Part shown: piece by piece, positions 35,254-45,444 of the stretch
Position numbering within the stretch: position 1 is the stretch's first letter
How the letters are laid out: each line of letters opens with the position of its first letter
Assembly: GCF_014192335.1 (NCBI RefSeq)
Contig: NZ_JACHXU010000009.1
Location: forward strand, 186,001 to 250,000
Direction: 5' to 3'
DNA length: 64,000 nucleotides
Source of the DNA: Aporhodopirellula rubra
Lineage (GTDB): Bacteria > Planctomycetota > Planctomycetia > Pirellulales > Pirellulaceae
The notes under the pieces: model-generated
What the model was told of the DNA's origin: nothing
The model's database searches: none
Seen by the model: only the letters and a program-made list of their open reading frames with translations
Program-made: the position numbers and the translations under genes

Positions 35254-35799
35254 ATGCGTTTGCACAAAACAATTTTCATGGCGACCGTTCTGCTGTTCAC
35301 GCACTTGGTATGCGACCCCGTATTGACCGCAGCGGACAATCATTCGCACACGTTTTCGATCACGGTCCATCATCCCGAAGATACGGTAAAAGTAGTTACG
35401 GAAGAAAAACGCACCTGTTTTTCAATCCGTAGCCCGCGAGGAATCGGGCAGGCGGTGATCCAAAGGGAAGCGGATTCGTGGCCCGAGAAGATTGCCATCC
35501 ACCTACACCTCAAAGGACTCGAAGGATTTCGAATCAGCGACGGTGCGACCACGCTTCACGCGTCCGTATCGAGCAGTGGCGTTCCGTTGATCCGGACGTG
35601 GAAAGGGAACGAGGAAGACAAACCACTAGACTCAAAAAGTCCGTATTGGTTGAACATCAAATTGGTTGATCAAGACGGAAACCTTGCCACGGAGATTCCG
35701 CTGAAGAAGGGCGTTATCGAAATACAAGTGCCCGCCGCACTGATCTCGAACGCTCCGGAAAAACTCAAGGTTCACTGGATTGATTTTTATCGAGGTTGA
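35254..35799 (+). CDS. Secreted hypothetical protein
   Basis: 181 residues with a signal peptide (MRLHKTIFMATVLLFTHLV, cleavage near 27 after LTAA). The mature part is a predicted beta-rich domain with ISDGATTLHASVSS and WIDFYRG; no family is recognised. It is flanked by the methyltransferase (80 bp upstream) and the SDR gene (50 bp downstream), all forward, so co-transcription is possible. Confidence 0.7.
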   Translation: MRLHKTIFMATVLLFTHLVCDPVLTAADNHSHTFSITVHHPEDTVKVVTEEKRTCFSIRSPRGIGQAVIQREADSWPEKIAIHLHLKGLEGFRISDGATTLHASVSSSGVPLIRTWKGNEEDKPLDSKSPYWLNIKLVDQDGNLATEIPLKKGVIEIQVPAALISNAPEKLKVHWIDFYRG

Positions 35800-35852
35800 A
35801 ATCATTGGAACGTCACATCAACGACCAACGAAAGCGGTGACGAGAGAGAGTC

Positions 35853-36944
35853 ATGACAAAAAAGGCATTGATAACCGGCGCGAGTGGGTTCATCGGTCAA
35901 CACCTCGCACGCTATTTGCATCAGAGCGGATGGGATGTGCGGTGCCTGGTACGCCCAACCTCTGATCGATCACCGTTCGAATCCGATGGGTTCGAGTTTG
36001 CCGAGGGCTCACTTTCTGATCTCGCGTCTCTTCGTAAAGCCGTCGCCGGAACCGATGCAGTCTTTCACCTCGCGGGGGTTACCAAGGCACTGCGCAAACA
36101 GACGTTGTGGGACGTCAATGAAACCGGGTCACGGTTGCTGGCCCAAGCGTGTGCCGATTTGAAAACGCCTCCGACGCTCGTCGCGGTGTCATCACTCGCG
36201 GCCGGCGGTCCGTTGGTCAAACTGCAACCTGGCGAGGACGTTCCACAACCCTACCGTCTCGGACGTTACCGGGTTCGCCGAGAAACAGACCCCACGTCGC
36301 CGGTATCGAACTACGGTCGCAGCAAACTCGCGGGCGAGCGGGCGATTACCGCGTTCGCCGACCGCATTCCCATCAGCATCGTCCGACCACCGATCGTGAT
36401 TGGCCCCGGCGACCGAGACGGGTTCGAAATGTTCCGAATGATTTCCTCCATGAGCGTTCATTTGGTTCCCGGTTGGTGGCCGACATTGTTTTCAGTGATT
36501 CACGTCGAGGATCTCGCTCAAACCCTCGTGACGGTTGCCTGCCATGGCGAACGTTGCTCGCCACGGACGGGCAGCCTCGACGAACAACACCGAACTCCGT
36601 CGAGCGAATACGGGCAAGGAGTCTACTTTGTCAGTGACCCGACGACGGTGACGTACGCGGAGTTGGGAAAGATGATCGGCCGTGCGATCGGAAAAACGAA
36701 AGTGCGATGCATTCAAGTCCCACCGCGGATCGTTCGAGCAACCGCGTTGATCAACCAAGGCATGAGTTACCTGCGACGCAGGCCGCATATCCTCGGCGTC
36801 GACAAGTCACGCGAAGCGATCGCGACCGGTTGGGCCTGCGATCCCGGAAAACTGCAACGAGCCGGCGATTTGCGTCTGACCAGCGACTTACAAACTCGCC
36901 TTAATCAAACGGCGTTGTGGTACCGCGAACACGGCTGGCTATAA
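35853..36944 (+). CDS. NAD-dependent epimerase/dehydratase (extended SDR)
   Basis: 363 residues. The Rossmann motif is TGASGFIGQHLA at about 8-19, the active-site pair YGRSK sits near 150, and VRPPIVIGPGDRDG follows. HLAGVTKA at about 72 is the usual NAAG-like strand. The C-terminal portion (IQVPPRIVRATALINQ) binds the substrate and varies among sugar-nucleotide epimerases, hydroxysteroid and dihydroflavonol reductase-like proteins. The substrate cannot be named. GAGAGAG precedes the ATG. The lhgO gene follows 100 bp later. Confidence 0.88.
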   Translation: MTKKALITGASGFIGQHLARYLHQSGWDVRCLVRPTSDRSPFESDGFEFAEGSLSDLASLRKAVAGTDAVFHLAGVTKALRKQTLWDVNETGSRLLAQACADLKTPPTLVAVSSLAAGGPLVKLQPGEDVPQPYRLGRYRVRRETDPTSPVSNYGRSKLAGERAITAFADRIPISIVRPPIVIGPGDRDGFEMFRMISSMSVHLVPGWWPTLFSVIHVEDLAQTLVTVACHGERCSPRTGSLDEQHRTPSSEYGQGVYFVSDPTTVTYAELGKMIGRAIGKTKVRCIQVPPRIVRATALINQGMSYLRRRPHILGVDKSREAIATGWACDPGKLQRAGDLRLTSDLQTRLNQTALWYREHGWL

Positions 36945-37016
36945 AGTCATCGTTGCTCTTCAACGAGAACCGATTTTGACGCTGGTCGTTTCAACGTGTC
37001 TTCCCGACGGCCCATG

Positions 37017-37046
37017 AACCGAAGCCCCCGCAACCGAAGCCCCCGC
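37017..37046 (+). repeat. Two tandem 15-bp copies just before lhgO
   Basis: AACCGAAGCCCCCGC occurs twice head to tail and ends 2 bp before the lhgO ATG, occupying the place of the ribosome-binding site. No purine-rich site is otherwise present. Confidence 0.7.
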
Positions 37047-37048
37047 GA

Positions 37049-38236
37049 ATGCCTGACATCTGCATCATCGGAGGCGGCATCGTCGGCTTGGCCACAGCCT
37101 ACGCGATCTCACAAAAGAGCCCCGATGCCAACCTGATCGTCGTCGAGAAGGAACCTGCGCCGGCAAAGCATCAGTCCGGTCGCAACTCGGGTGTGTTGCA
37201 CACGGGCATCTATTACAAACCCGGTTCCCTCAAGGCGACCACGTGTCGGACAGGGAAACGGGCAATGCAAGAGTTCTGCCAGGAACATGCCGTGCCGTTT
37301 GAAATCTGCGGCAAAGTCATCGTTGCCACCGACGATTTCGAAATCCCACGACTTGACGCGATCCTCCAACGGGGCCACGCAAACGGAGTCGATTGCCATA
37401 AGATTGATTCCCAGCAATTGAGGGAGATCGAACCTCATGCCCGTGGCGTCGCCGCGATCCACGTTCCCGAGGCAGGGATCGTCAACTACGAATCCGTCTG
37501 TGAAAGGCTGGTCACTCGGTTGCGAGAATCCGGCCACGAAGTGCGTTTCAACTTTCGGGTCGCGCAAATCGAGCGACAAGCACGACAGGTCATTCTAAAA
37601 AGCAATCGTGACCACATCACCGCCGGTCGCATCATCAATTGCGCGGGTCTCTACAGCGATCATCTCGTGCGTTTAGCAGGTGGCAATCCGGTCGCGCGCA
37701 TTGTCCCTTTTCGTGGTGAATACTACGAACTCCGATCGGAATACCGGCATCTTTGCAGACATCTAATCTATCCGGTCCCCGATCCGAAGTTTCCGTTCCT
37801 AGGTGTGCACTTCACGCGAATGATCGACGGCGGTGTCGAGTGTGGTCCGAACGCGGTTCTGGCTCTGGCCCGCGAGGGTTATGACTGGACGACGATCCGT
37901 CCCGGCGAACTTTTTGAGGCTCTGACGTACGGTGGTTTTCAGCGGATGGCGTTCAAACACTGGAAGATGGGCGCCGGTGAGGTCTGGCGGTCGCTTTCGA
38001 AGTCCGCCTTTGTCGCGGCCTTACAAAAATTGATTCCGGAAATTCAGAGCGAACACGTCGTACGCTGCCGGGCGGGAGTACGTGCGCAAGCTGTCACCGC
38101 CCGTGGTGACCTCGTTGATGATTTCCAGATTCAGATCGACGGTCGAATTTCTCATGTGCTCAACGCGCCGAGCCCCGCCGCCACCGCGTCACTGGAGATC
38201 GGACGCGTCATCGCCGATGGCGTTCTCAACGGATAG
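37049..38236 (+). CDS. lhgO: L-2-hydroxyglutarate oxidase
   Basis: 395 residues, matching LhgO in length and landmarks: GGGIVGLATAYAI (FAD motif, residues 7-19), VVEKE, HQSGRNSGVLHTGIYYKPGS, EPHARGVAAIHVPEAGIVNY, and FPFLGVHFTRMIDGGVECGPNAVLA. The family oxidises L-2-hydroxyglutarate to 2-oxoglutarate with electrons passed to quinone or oxygen, a metabolite-repair reaction. C-terminal GRISHVLNAPSPAATASLEIG is also typical. The upstream tandem repeat replaces a clear ribosome site. It is possibly an operon end, with a terminator-like hairpin at 38290. Confidence 0.94.
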   Translation: MPDICIIGGGIVGLATAYAISQKSPDANLIVVEKEPAPAKHQSGRNSGVLHTGIYYKPGSLKATTCRTGKRAMQEFCQEHAVPFEICGKVIVATDDFEIPRLDAILQRGHANGVDCHKIDSQQLREIEPHARGVAAIHVPEAGIVNYESVCERLVTRLRESGHEVRFNFRVAQIERQARQVILKSNRDHITAGRIINCAGLYSDHLVRLAGGNPVARIVPFRGEYYELRSEYRHLCRHLIYPVPDPKFPFLGVHFTRMIDGGVECGPNAVLALAREGYDWTTIRPGELFEALTYGGFQRMAFKHWKMGAGEVWRSLSKSAFVAALQKLIPEIQSEHVVRCRAGVRAQAVTARGDLVDDFQIQIDGRISHVLNAPSPAATASLEIGRVIADGVLNG

Positions 38237-38289
38237 AGAAACGTCCGCGAGGCCTGCGAATCTCGGGCAAGGATCAGTTTCACCGTGAA

Positions 38290-38324
38290 ACGCCTTCGTT
38301 CGCTTTAGCCTGAGGCGTCGTTTT
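38290..38324 (+). terminator. Terminator-like hairpin after lhgO
   Basis: ACGCCT (38290-38295) pairs with AGGCGT (38313-38318), followed by CGTTTT. A perfect 7-bp inverted repeat (GTTTCAC, C, GTGAAAC) lies directly before at 38277-38291 and would compete with it. The stem is short, so the call is tentative. Confidence 0.35.
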
Positions 38325-38412
38325 GGATTCATGATGATGGTCGCAGATGCCGATCACAACGACTGGAGCGCATTTACTCGCGCGCTGCGTCACATTGAAT
38401 CCGGGGGGAGTC

Positions 38413-39573
38413 ATGAAAGACAGTTCAATAACCGTGGTCCAACGCCGACGAGCGTTGACGCTTGGGGTTGCCATGTTGGCGACCGCATCGGGCGTCTGCC
38501 GCCCGGCCGGAGCGGAAGGTCCGTCGATCATTCAAACCGCAGGCGGCAGCCACACCGACGGCACGCCTATTGTCTCGCGAGTATTCAGGCTCTCCCCCGT
38601 CGATAGCGAAGTCGAGCGGGTCGTCGTCACGGCGATCGCAGTGGACCCGCGTGGCGAGTTTCTCGCAGTGGCCGGCGACGATCATGTGATTCGAATTTTG
38701 AATGCCGAAACGTTCGGCGTGGTGCACGTGTTGGGTGAAGGCGGATCGCAAAAGTCGTCCAACCCGGGTCATTTTGACTGGATCCGCACGCTGGCGTTCG
38801 ACTCGTCCGGAAACCGCTTGGTTTCAGCTGGCAACGACGGCCAGATGATCCTTTGGGACCGTCGCCGAGAGTTTGCAGTTTTGCAGGAAATTGATTCCGC
38901 CCCCGCGTTGGCGTGCGTGCGGTTTGCAGGTTCGGGCAAACAAATTGCCGCAGTCGGATTTGATTCGCAGGTCTTTTTAATCGGAAAAGCTGCCGCGACG
39001 ATGCCCAAACTGCGCTGCGATTGTGTCGACCTTCGCTGCTGTGCGTATCGCGACGACGGGCGCATTCTCGCGGTCGCGGGCCGTGACGGCCACGTGCATC
39101 TGTTTGATCCCGCCACCGGAAAGACGCTCACCGAAAAACGCCTGCATTCGGCCCGCATCCGCGACATCGCATTCATGCCCAACTCCAACGTTCTGGTGAG
39201 CGTTGCAGAAGACGGCGAACTGATTCGGTTCGACACCGGTCGGCTCGCATTGTTATCGCAACAACGGCTCACGTCGGGACGTCTGTTTTCGCTGGCCATA
39301 GTGGACAGCCATCTACTGGCGACCGCGGGCAGCGACGATGAAATTCATTTAGTGCGTGTGAACGACGACGATCAGCGTCTATTCACGATCGCAACGTTGA
39401 CCGGCCATGTGGGCTCGATTTCCACATTGGTTGTTAGCAACGGAACCCTGATTTCTGGCGGATTTGACGCAACGCTGAGGCGTTGGGACTTGGCACGGAT
39501 GGCGAGTCCCGAAAGCAAGATTGCTCTTGGAAACGATTTAGACAACGGCAATCTGACCCCAACACCTCGGTAG
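38413..39573 (+). CDS. Exported WD40-repeat protein
   Basis: 386 residues from the ATG at 38413, chosen because GGGGGGAG precedes it. A signal with arginines (QRRRALTLGVAMLATASG) suggests export, perhaps by Tat. At least six WD40-type blades follow, for example FLAVAGDDHVIRILNAE, LVSAGNDGQMILWD, ILAVAGRDGHVHLFDPATG and LISGGFDATLRRWDLA. This would give a beta-propeller for protein binding. No enzyme domain is attached. It lies 31 bp before the giant SdrD-B gene and is probably co-expressed with it. Confidence 0.85.
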   Translation: MKDSSITVVQRRRALTLGVAMLATASGVCRPAGAEGPSIIQTAGGSHTDGTPIVSRVFRLSPVDSEVERVVVTAIAVDPRGEFLAVAGDDHVIRILNAETFGVVHVLGEGGSQKSSNPGHFDWIRTLAFDSSGNRLVSAGNDGQMILWDRRREFAVLQEIDSAPALACVRFAGSGKQIAAVGFDSQVFLIGKAAATMPKLRCDCVDLRCCAYRDDGRILAVAGRDGHVHLFDPATGKTLTEKRLHSARIRDIAFMPNSNVLVSVAEDGELIRFDTGRLALLSQQRLTSGRLFSLAIVDSHLLATAGSDDEIHLVRVNDDDQRLFTIATLTGHVGSISTLVVSNGTLISGGFDATLRRWDLARMASPESKIALGNDLDNGNLTPTPR

Positions 39574-39603
39574 AGAAATCTGCGGCACAGGGAGGTGCCC
39601 GGC

Positions 39604-42600
39604 GTGATTTGGAAACACATCGAAAATTTTTGTAGCGGTCTGGGTTTAGCCAGCGGCAAGCGATCGCGAATGCTCGATCCTGCGGAGTCTTGCGTGCGCA
39701 CACGTCGCGGACACCTCAGCAATTTGATCGCGTCCTCGTCCTCGCGGACGTCCGTCCACTCGCGTCATATGCGTGTCGAATCACTCGAGGAACGCCGCAT
39801 GATGACGGCCGACCCGATTCATATCGGGGTCGTCTATCTCGAGACGGATTACCTGGAAGCCGACGTCGGCAGCGATTCGGCAGGTGACCGGTTTATCGTT
39901 TCGTTCACCGGTGGTGCCCCGGGAACGCAGTTGACGGAACTGCGGATCCGCACGGACAAAGACGGTGACGGAATTAGTGTCGGTGATCCTATTTACGACA
40001 CCGAGGCGGGCGGCCGCGGTAAGAACGGCTACCACGGATTCGAACTCGTTCCAGGCCAAACGGAGACCGTCGAAGTCGAGGTTGCCGACGGTGGCCAAGA
40101 GTTAATCTTGCGACCGACCGACTTCCAAGCCGGCGACCGTTTGATCTTTACGATCGACGTCGATGAAGTGTTGCGGAACCTGGCCGATCTCGAACAGTTC
40201 AATCAACGTCTCGACGTGATCACGTCCGGCCAGGAGTTTCAGGACTCGATTCTCGAAGCCGTCTTCGAAGCACCGAACTACTACGAGGCGTCCGCCGATT
40301 CCATTTTCCTCAACGACTACGGCGACCCCAAAACCGACTTCGGTCTGAACCTGCCGCCCGACGAAAGTGACGACGCGGAAAGTCTGCCGAACCGGTCTGC
40401 TGCGGCCGTGGCGAGCGTCACGCAAACCCCACGTCCCGCCTCGATCAGTGGATTTGTCTATCGCGACGACAACGACTCGGGAACCAAGGATGCTGGCGAA
40501 ATCGGGTTGGGTGGAATCCTAGTTCGGCTCGAACCGATCGACACCATTTCCCCCCAGGCAACGTTGACCACAACGACGAAAGCCGATGGGTCGTATTCGT
40601 TTAACGACATCATGCCAGGACGATATCGCATCGTCGAAGTCGATCAACCGACTGATTTGGATGACGGGAAAGATGCCGCCGGTACAGTTTCGGGTCAAAC
40701 TGTCGGTTCGGCAATCAACCCAGGCGACGAGATCGTCAACGTGTTACTCAACGGTGGTGACGCCGGTATCAACTATAACTTCGGTGAATTGCCTCTCGGT
40801 TCGATCGGCGGATTCGTCTATCTCGCCGCTCCGGGAGAAGACTGCGACGGCGATCACGACGATGGAGACAGTACTCCGTTGACGGGTGTCGAAATTCGGC
40901 TGATCGATGAAAGCGGCAAGACGATCGCAACGACCTACACCGGCGCCGATGGCGGTTATCGTTTCCAAGATCTGCACGCTGGCATCTACAGCGTTGTCGA
41001 AATCACACCGGAGGGTTTGATCGATGGCGGTGCCCACCCTGGTGACATTCGCACGTTGGCTTCCAGTGTGCTCGTCTCGATCGGGTCGGCGGTTGACGGT
41101 GGAAGGATCAGCCACGTCCAACTGCCATCGGGTGGTTACGGCGAATCCTACAACTTCTGCGAAGCCGCTCCGGGGTCGATCGCGGGACAGGTCTACCACG
41201 ATCGTGACAACGATGGCGTGAGAGACTCCGGTGAAGAAGCCATCGGCAACGTGTCCTTGGATCTCGTCGACTCAACCGGAACCGTCATCGCGACGACGCA
41301 AACGAATTCGCAGGGGCAATACCTCTTCGACAAACTCCCGCCGGACACCTACACGGTCGTCGAAACTCAACCCGCTGGATACATCGACGGCAAAGACAGC
41401 GTGGGTTCGATCGGTGGCACCCGGTCCGGTAGCCTCGGTAACGACAATGACTCGTTGGTCGACATCGTGTTGCGACAAGGTTTGCACGGCGCCAATTACG
41501 ATTTCGGCGAAAGGCAAGTCGCGTCCATCAGCGGTCGCGTGCACGTCGATCTTGACGAAGACTGTGAACTCGACCCCAACGAAATGACACTCGCGGGTGT
41601 CGTGATTGAACTCAAGGACTCCACCGGCAAAACCGTCGCGACAACGCAAACGGACGCTTTGGGCGTCTATCGTTTCGACAATTTGTTACCCGGAACGTAC
41701 AGCGTCGTCGAACAACAACCCGCAGGCTACTTCGAAGGCGGCGCAACGGCCGGCTCGGTCGGCGGCCTTGTTAACGGCACCAACCGCATCGAAAACGTCA
41801 CGCTCGGTTCAGGCCAAGACGCGACGGACTATGACTTTTGCGAACGTCCGCCGGCTGAATTATCGGGCGTTGTGTATGTCGACCGAGACGCCGATTGTTT
41901 CCGCGATACGGGTGAAGAAGGTATCGAAGGCGTGCTGATCGAATTGATCGATCCCTCGGGCGCCGTGATCGCGACGACGACAACCAACGCACTGGGCGAG
42001 TACTCGTTTACCAACCTTCGCGCCGGAGAATATCTCGTCCGCGAGACTCAGCCCGTGGGATACTTCCACGGCGGCCAAACCGCAGGGAGCAAGGGAGGCA
42101 ATGACTCGCTCGAAGATCGCATTTCCGCCATTCCGGTCGGATGGGGCGAAACGCTCACCAACTATAACTTCTGCGAAGTCCTGCCGGCTGAAATTTCGGG
42201 CGTCGTCTACGTTGACCGCGATAACGACTGCGTTCGCGACAGCGGCGAAGAGGGATTGGCAGGCGTTCTGATTGAATTGGTCGATGACAGCGGCAACGTG
42301 ATCGCGACCACGACCACTGACGCCAACGGCGAATACTCCTTCACCAATCTGCGTGCCGGCGAGTACCTCGTTCGCGAAACACAGCCCGAAGGATACTTCC
42401 ACGGTGGGCAAGTCGCCGGTAGCAAAGGCGGAAACGATTCGCTGGCCGATCGCATCTCGGCGATCCCGGTCGGTTGGGGCGAAACGCTCACCAACTATAA
42501 CTTCTGCGAAGTTCTCCCTTCGGAAATTTCAGGCGTTGTGTACGTCGACCGCGACGAAGATTGCTTCCGAGACAGCGGCGAAGAAGGGCTGGCAGGGGTT

Positions 42601-45237
42601 CTGATCGAGTTGATCGACGATTCGGGTACTGTGATCGCCACCACCACAACCGATGCCGAGGGCAAATACTCCTTCACGAACTTGCGAGCGGGCGAATATC
42701 AAATCCGCGAAACGCAACCGGCGGGATACTTCCATGGCGGTCAAGTCGCCGGCAGCAAGGGCGGTGACGATTCACTCGCGGACCGGATCTCCGCCATCCC
42801 GATCGGATGGGGCGAAACGCTGACTAACTACGATTTCTGCGAACTCCTTCCGTCGGAGATCTCAGGAGTGGTATACGTCGACAACGATGGCGATTGCTTC
42901 CAAGATCCCGACGAGATCGGACTCGGCGGCGTTCGCATCGAACTCTACGACGAAGCCGGACGTTTCGTTTCGTCCACCACCACCGCGAGCGACGGCAGTT
43001 ACAGCTTTGGCAATTTGGCAAAGGGCGTCTACACGGTTCGTGAGACTCAACCCGAAGGTTACTTCCACGGTGGCCAAGTCGCCGGCAGCGGTGGTGGAGA
43101 CGACTCGGTAGCCGATGTGATCTCACAGATCGCATTAGCATCAGGCCAATCTCTAACACGCTACGACTTCTGTGAACTGCCTCCGGCGTCTATCTCCGGA
43201 AAGGTTTGGAGCAACCTCGACCTCGACCAAGAGTTCGATGATAACGAATCACCGATTCCTGGCGTCATCATCGAACTCAGAGATGAATCAGGCAACGTCA
43301 TCGCGACAACGCAAACCGACGCCAACGGATGCTACGAATTCACCGGTCTACGTCCCGGTCGATACCAAGTCAAAGAGTATCAACCTGATGGATATTTCCA
43401 TGGTGGACAAACCATCGGAACCTTGGGCGGGCGTCTGCTGCAGTTCGACTTGATCGGCGAAATTGATGTTGCCGGTGGCGACGAAGGAACAGAATACAAT
43501 TTCCCCGAAGTCCCACCGGTAACGATCTCGGGTTTCGTCTTCCAAGACGGTGACGCACTCGTTCTCAGCGAAGCCCCGGATCCGGCGGACCTCCGTGATT
43601 ATCGCGACGGAGAGCTGACCAGCGATGACACGCGACTCGGTGGTGTCACTCTGGAATTGCGTGACGTCTTCGGCGTTCCAATCGATCCTGCCAATGATCA
43701 ACTCGGCGGTTCGTCCTCCAACGTGATTCGTGTTACCACGGACGAAAACGGATACTACGAATTCGTTGGACTGCGTCCTCGAATCGTGTACTCGGTCTAT
43801 CAAACCCAACCCAGCGGCTTCACCGACTCACTCGATACGGCGGGCACGACCGGTGGCCTGGCGATCAACCTCGCCGACTTCTCCGACCCCAGCAGTCTGA
43901 ACACGATTATCTCGAACCTCGCCGAGGGCGGTGATCCGAAATTCGATGCGATCTTTAACATCCAAGTTGATCCTGGCCAAACGAGTGTCAGTAACAACTT
44001 TAGTGAGATCGTGATCGAAGAACCGCCCGTTGTTCCGCCTTGGTCCTACGAAACCCCGAGCGATCCCGTCAATCCGCTGGCACCGATCGAGACGTTCGAT
44101 CCGGTCGTCCCCGTCGAAGCCTACTGGCAACCGTACGACATCACACCACCAATGTTGGCTGACGACGAATGGGAAGTCAGTTGGCACCTGAGCGTGATCA
44201 ACGGCGGATTCCCACGCGGCCAAGGCGCAGAGTCTGCGATGATGGCGTCGAGCGATGGGCGTTTGCAGATTCAACAAGCGACCTACCGCGGTGCTCAGGA
44301 TGCCGCAAACCGATCCGTCGGCAAACTGCCTGACGTGCTGCTCGAAGTGGATCTGTCAAAAGGACGTTGGCAGATCATGGCGAGCGGCACGCAAGCCCTG
44401 TCGGCATCCACGCGTAGCTTGTCGAGCCAGAACGACGACCAATCGATTAAACTCGGACACGCCGATGCCACCGCGCTGACGGGCGACTTCGACGGCGACG
44501 GTGTCGACGAAGCGGTCCTGTTCATCAACGGGCAATGGTTCGTCGACCTCAACGGTGACGGACAATGGGACGCCGGTGACTTGTGGGTTCGTTTGGGCAC
44601 CGAATTGGACCGTCCGGTCGTCGGTGACTGGGACGGCGACGGCAAAGACGATGTCGGCATCTTCGGACGACGTTGGCAAAACGACGCCAAACGAATCCGC
44701 CAAGACCCCGGTTTGCCCGATCCGGCAAACCAACGCCGGCGCCAACTCCGACGCGAAGACCTCGTCCACCGCGACCTCACCGAAGAAGAGAAACAACAAC
44801 GTTTGTTGATGCGTGGCGAAGACGGTGAATGGCTCGCCGATGCCGTGGACCACGTTTTCCAGTACGGAGAACAGGTCGACACGCCACTGGCGGGGGACTG
44901 GAACGGTGACGGTATCGACCAAATCGGTGTCTTCCGAAGCGGCCAATGGATGCTCGACGAAGACGGCGATGGCCGTTGGACGAGCAAAGACCGTCCCAAG
45001 AACTTCGGCATGCCCGGTGACGAACCGATCGTCGGCGATTTCAACGGCGACGGGATCGATGAAATCGGTGTCGTGCGAGGAGACCTCTGGATTATCGATA
45101 CCGATGGCGATCACCGGATCACCGGAAACGACAAACAGATTCGAGTGCCTCGACCCGCAGGCGATTCACAACCGATCGCGGGTGACTTCAACGGTGATGA
45201 CATCGACGATCCCGGCTACTACCAGGCGGCGGGCTAG
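39604..45237 (+). CDS. Giant SdrD-B-array surface protein
   Basis: 1877 residues from a GTG at 39604, placed by GGGAGG at 39590-39595; like the DUF11 protein it then begins MIW. The LEPR-XLL-like motif is VESLEERRMM at about 58-67. A unique domain (about 70-270) is followed by ten SdrD-B-like domains, such as SISGFVYRDDNDSGTKDAGE and EISGVVYVDRDNDCVRDSGE, with paired acidic residues expected to bind calcium. The last 300 residues carry five or six FG-GAP/VCBS-like strands (GDWDGDGKDDVGIFG, GDFNGDGIDEIGVV). There is no anchor at the C-terminus. It should be an adhesive or structural stalk at the cell surface. A palindromic element begins on its stop codon. Confidence 0.9.
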   Translation: MIWKHIENFCSGLGLASGKRSRMLDPAESCVRTRRGHLSNLIASSSSRTSVHSRHMRVESLEERRMMTADPIHIGVVYLETDYLEADVGSDSAGDRFIVSFTGGAPGTQLTELRIRTDKDGDGISVGDPIYDTEAGGRGKNGYHGFELVPGQTETVEVEVADGGQELILRPTDFQAGDRLIFTIDVDEVLRNLADLEQFNQRLDVITSGQEFQDSILEAVFEAPNYYEASADSIFLNDYGDPKTDFGLNLPPDESDDAESLPNRSAAAVASVTQTPRPASISGFVYRDDNDSGTKDAGEIGLGGILVRLEPIDTISPQATLTTTTKADGSYSFNDIMPGRYRIVEVDQPTDLDDGKDAAGTVSGQTVGSAINPGDEIVNVLLNGGDAGINYNFGELPLGSIGGFVYLAAPGEDCDGDHDDGDSTPLTGVEIRLIDESGKTIATTYTGADGGYRFQDLHAGIYSVVEITPEGLIDGGAHPGDIRTLASSVLVSIGSAVDGGRISHVQLPSGGYGESYNFCEAAPGSIAGQVYHDRDNDGVRDSGEEAIGNVSLDLVDSTGTVIATTQTNSQGQYLFDKLPPDTYTVVETQPAGYIDGKDSVGSIGGTRSGSLGNDNDSLVDIVLRQGLHGANYDFGERQVASISGRVHVDLDEDCELDPNEMTLAGVVIELKDSTGKTVATTQTDALGVYRFDNLLPGTYSVVEQQPAGYFEGGATAGSVGGLVNGTNRIENVTLGSGQDATDYDFCERPPAELSGVVYVDRDADCFRDTGEEGIEGVLIELIDPSGAVIATTTTNALGEYSFTNLRAGEYLVRETQPVGYFHGGQTAGSKGGNDSLEDRISAIPVGWGETLTNYNFCEVLPAEISGVVYVDRDNDCVRDSGEEGLAGVLIELVDDSGNVIATTTTDANGEYSFTNLRAGEYLVRETQPEGYFHGGQVAGSKGGNDSLADRISAIPVGWGETLTNYNFCEVLPSEISGVVYVDRDEDCFRDSGEEGLAGVLIELIDDSGTVIATTTTDAEGKYSFTNLRAGEYQIRETQPAGYFHGGQVAGSKGGDDSLADRISAIPIGWGETLTNYDFCELLPSEISGVVYVDNDGDCFQDPDEIGLGGVRIELYDEAGRFVSSTTTASDGSYSFGNLAKGVYTVRETQPEGYFHGGQVAGSGGGDDSVADVISQIALASGQSLTRYDFCELPPASISGKVWSNLDLDQEFDDNESPIPGVIIELRDESGNVIATTQTDANGCYEFTGLRPGRYQVKEYQPDGYFHGGQTIGTLGGRLLQFDLIGEIDVAGGDEGTEYNFPEVPPVTISGFVFQDGDALVLSEAPDPADLRDYRDGELTSDDTRLGGVTLELRDVFGVPIDPANDQLGGSSSNVIRVTTDENGYYEFVGLRPRIVYSVYQTQPSGFTDSLDTAGTTGGLAINLADFSDPSSLNTIISNLAEGGDPKFDAIFNIQVDPGQTSVSNNFSEIVIEEPPVVPPWSYETPSDPVNPLAPIETFDPVVPVEAYWQPYDITPPMLADDEWEVSWHLSVINGGFPRGQGAESAMMASSDGRLQIQQATYRGAQDAANRSVGKLPDVLLEVDLSKGRWQIMASGTQALSASTRSLSSQNDDQSIKLGHADATALTGDFDGDGVDEAVLFINGQWFVDLNGDGQWDAGDLWVRLGTELDRPVVGDWDGDGKDDVGIFGRRWQNDAKRIRQDPGLPDPANQRRRQLRREDLVHRDLTEEEKQQRLLMRGEDGEWLADAVDHVFQYGEQVDTPLAGDWNGDGIDQIGVFRSGQWMLDEDGDGRWTSKDRPKNFGMPGDEPIVGDFNGDGIDEIGVVRGDLWIIDTDGDHRITGNDKQIRVPRPAGDSQPIAGDFNGDDIDDPGYYQAAG
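41521..43185 (+). repeat. Five tandem 333-bp units in the SdrD-B gene
   Basis: Equivalent positions recur at 41521, 41854, 42187, 42520, 42853 and 43186, each exactly 333 bp (111 codons) apart. The three units from 41854 to 42852 are nearly identical in protein, including GWGETLTNYNFCE and RAGEY, which indicates recent duplication. Units outside this block have other lengths (348 bp before it). Confidence 0.9.
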
Positions 45238-45334
45238 AGCATCTCAAACGATGACGTGCCTGTCGCACAGTAGCGGGATGTCGCCAAATTTCGGACCTCC
45301 GAAGTCAGGCGACATCGGGAACGTTTTTTGAAAA
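45236..45334 (+). repeat. Palindromic dispersed element, copy 1
   Basis: It begins on the stop codon of the SdrD-B gene (TAGAGCATCTCAAA) and contains nested stems: GATGTCGCC (45277-45285) with GGCGACATC (45308-45316), and TTCGGA with TCCGAA inside, ending in a T-run (45324-45329). It is clearly homologous to the element at 51127-51232. It could serve as a transcription terminator for the giant gene, or be a REP/MITE-like repeat. Confidence 0.7.
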
Positions 45335-45444
45335 CAACTCGAAACCACGAGAGAACATCGCATCACGAAACCATCACGCGGCGACGACTCCCCGGACGTC
45401 GCCGCGTGGTGGTTCTGCGATCTTCGCGGAAGAGTGACGCCGCT

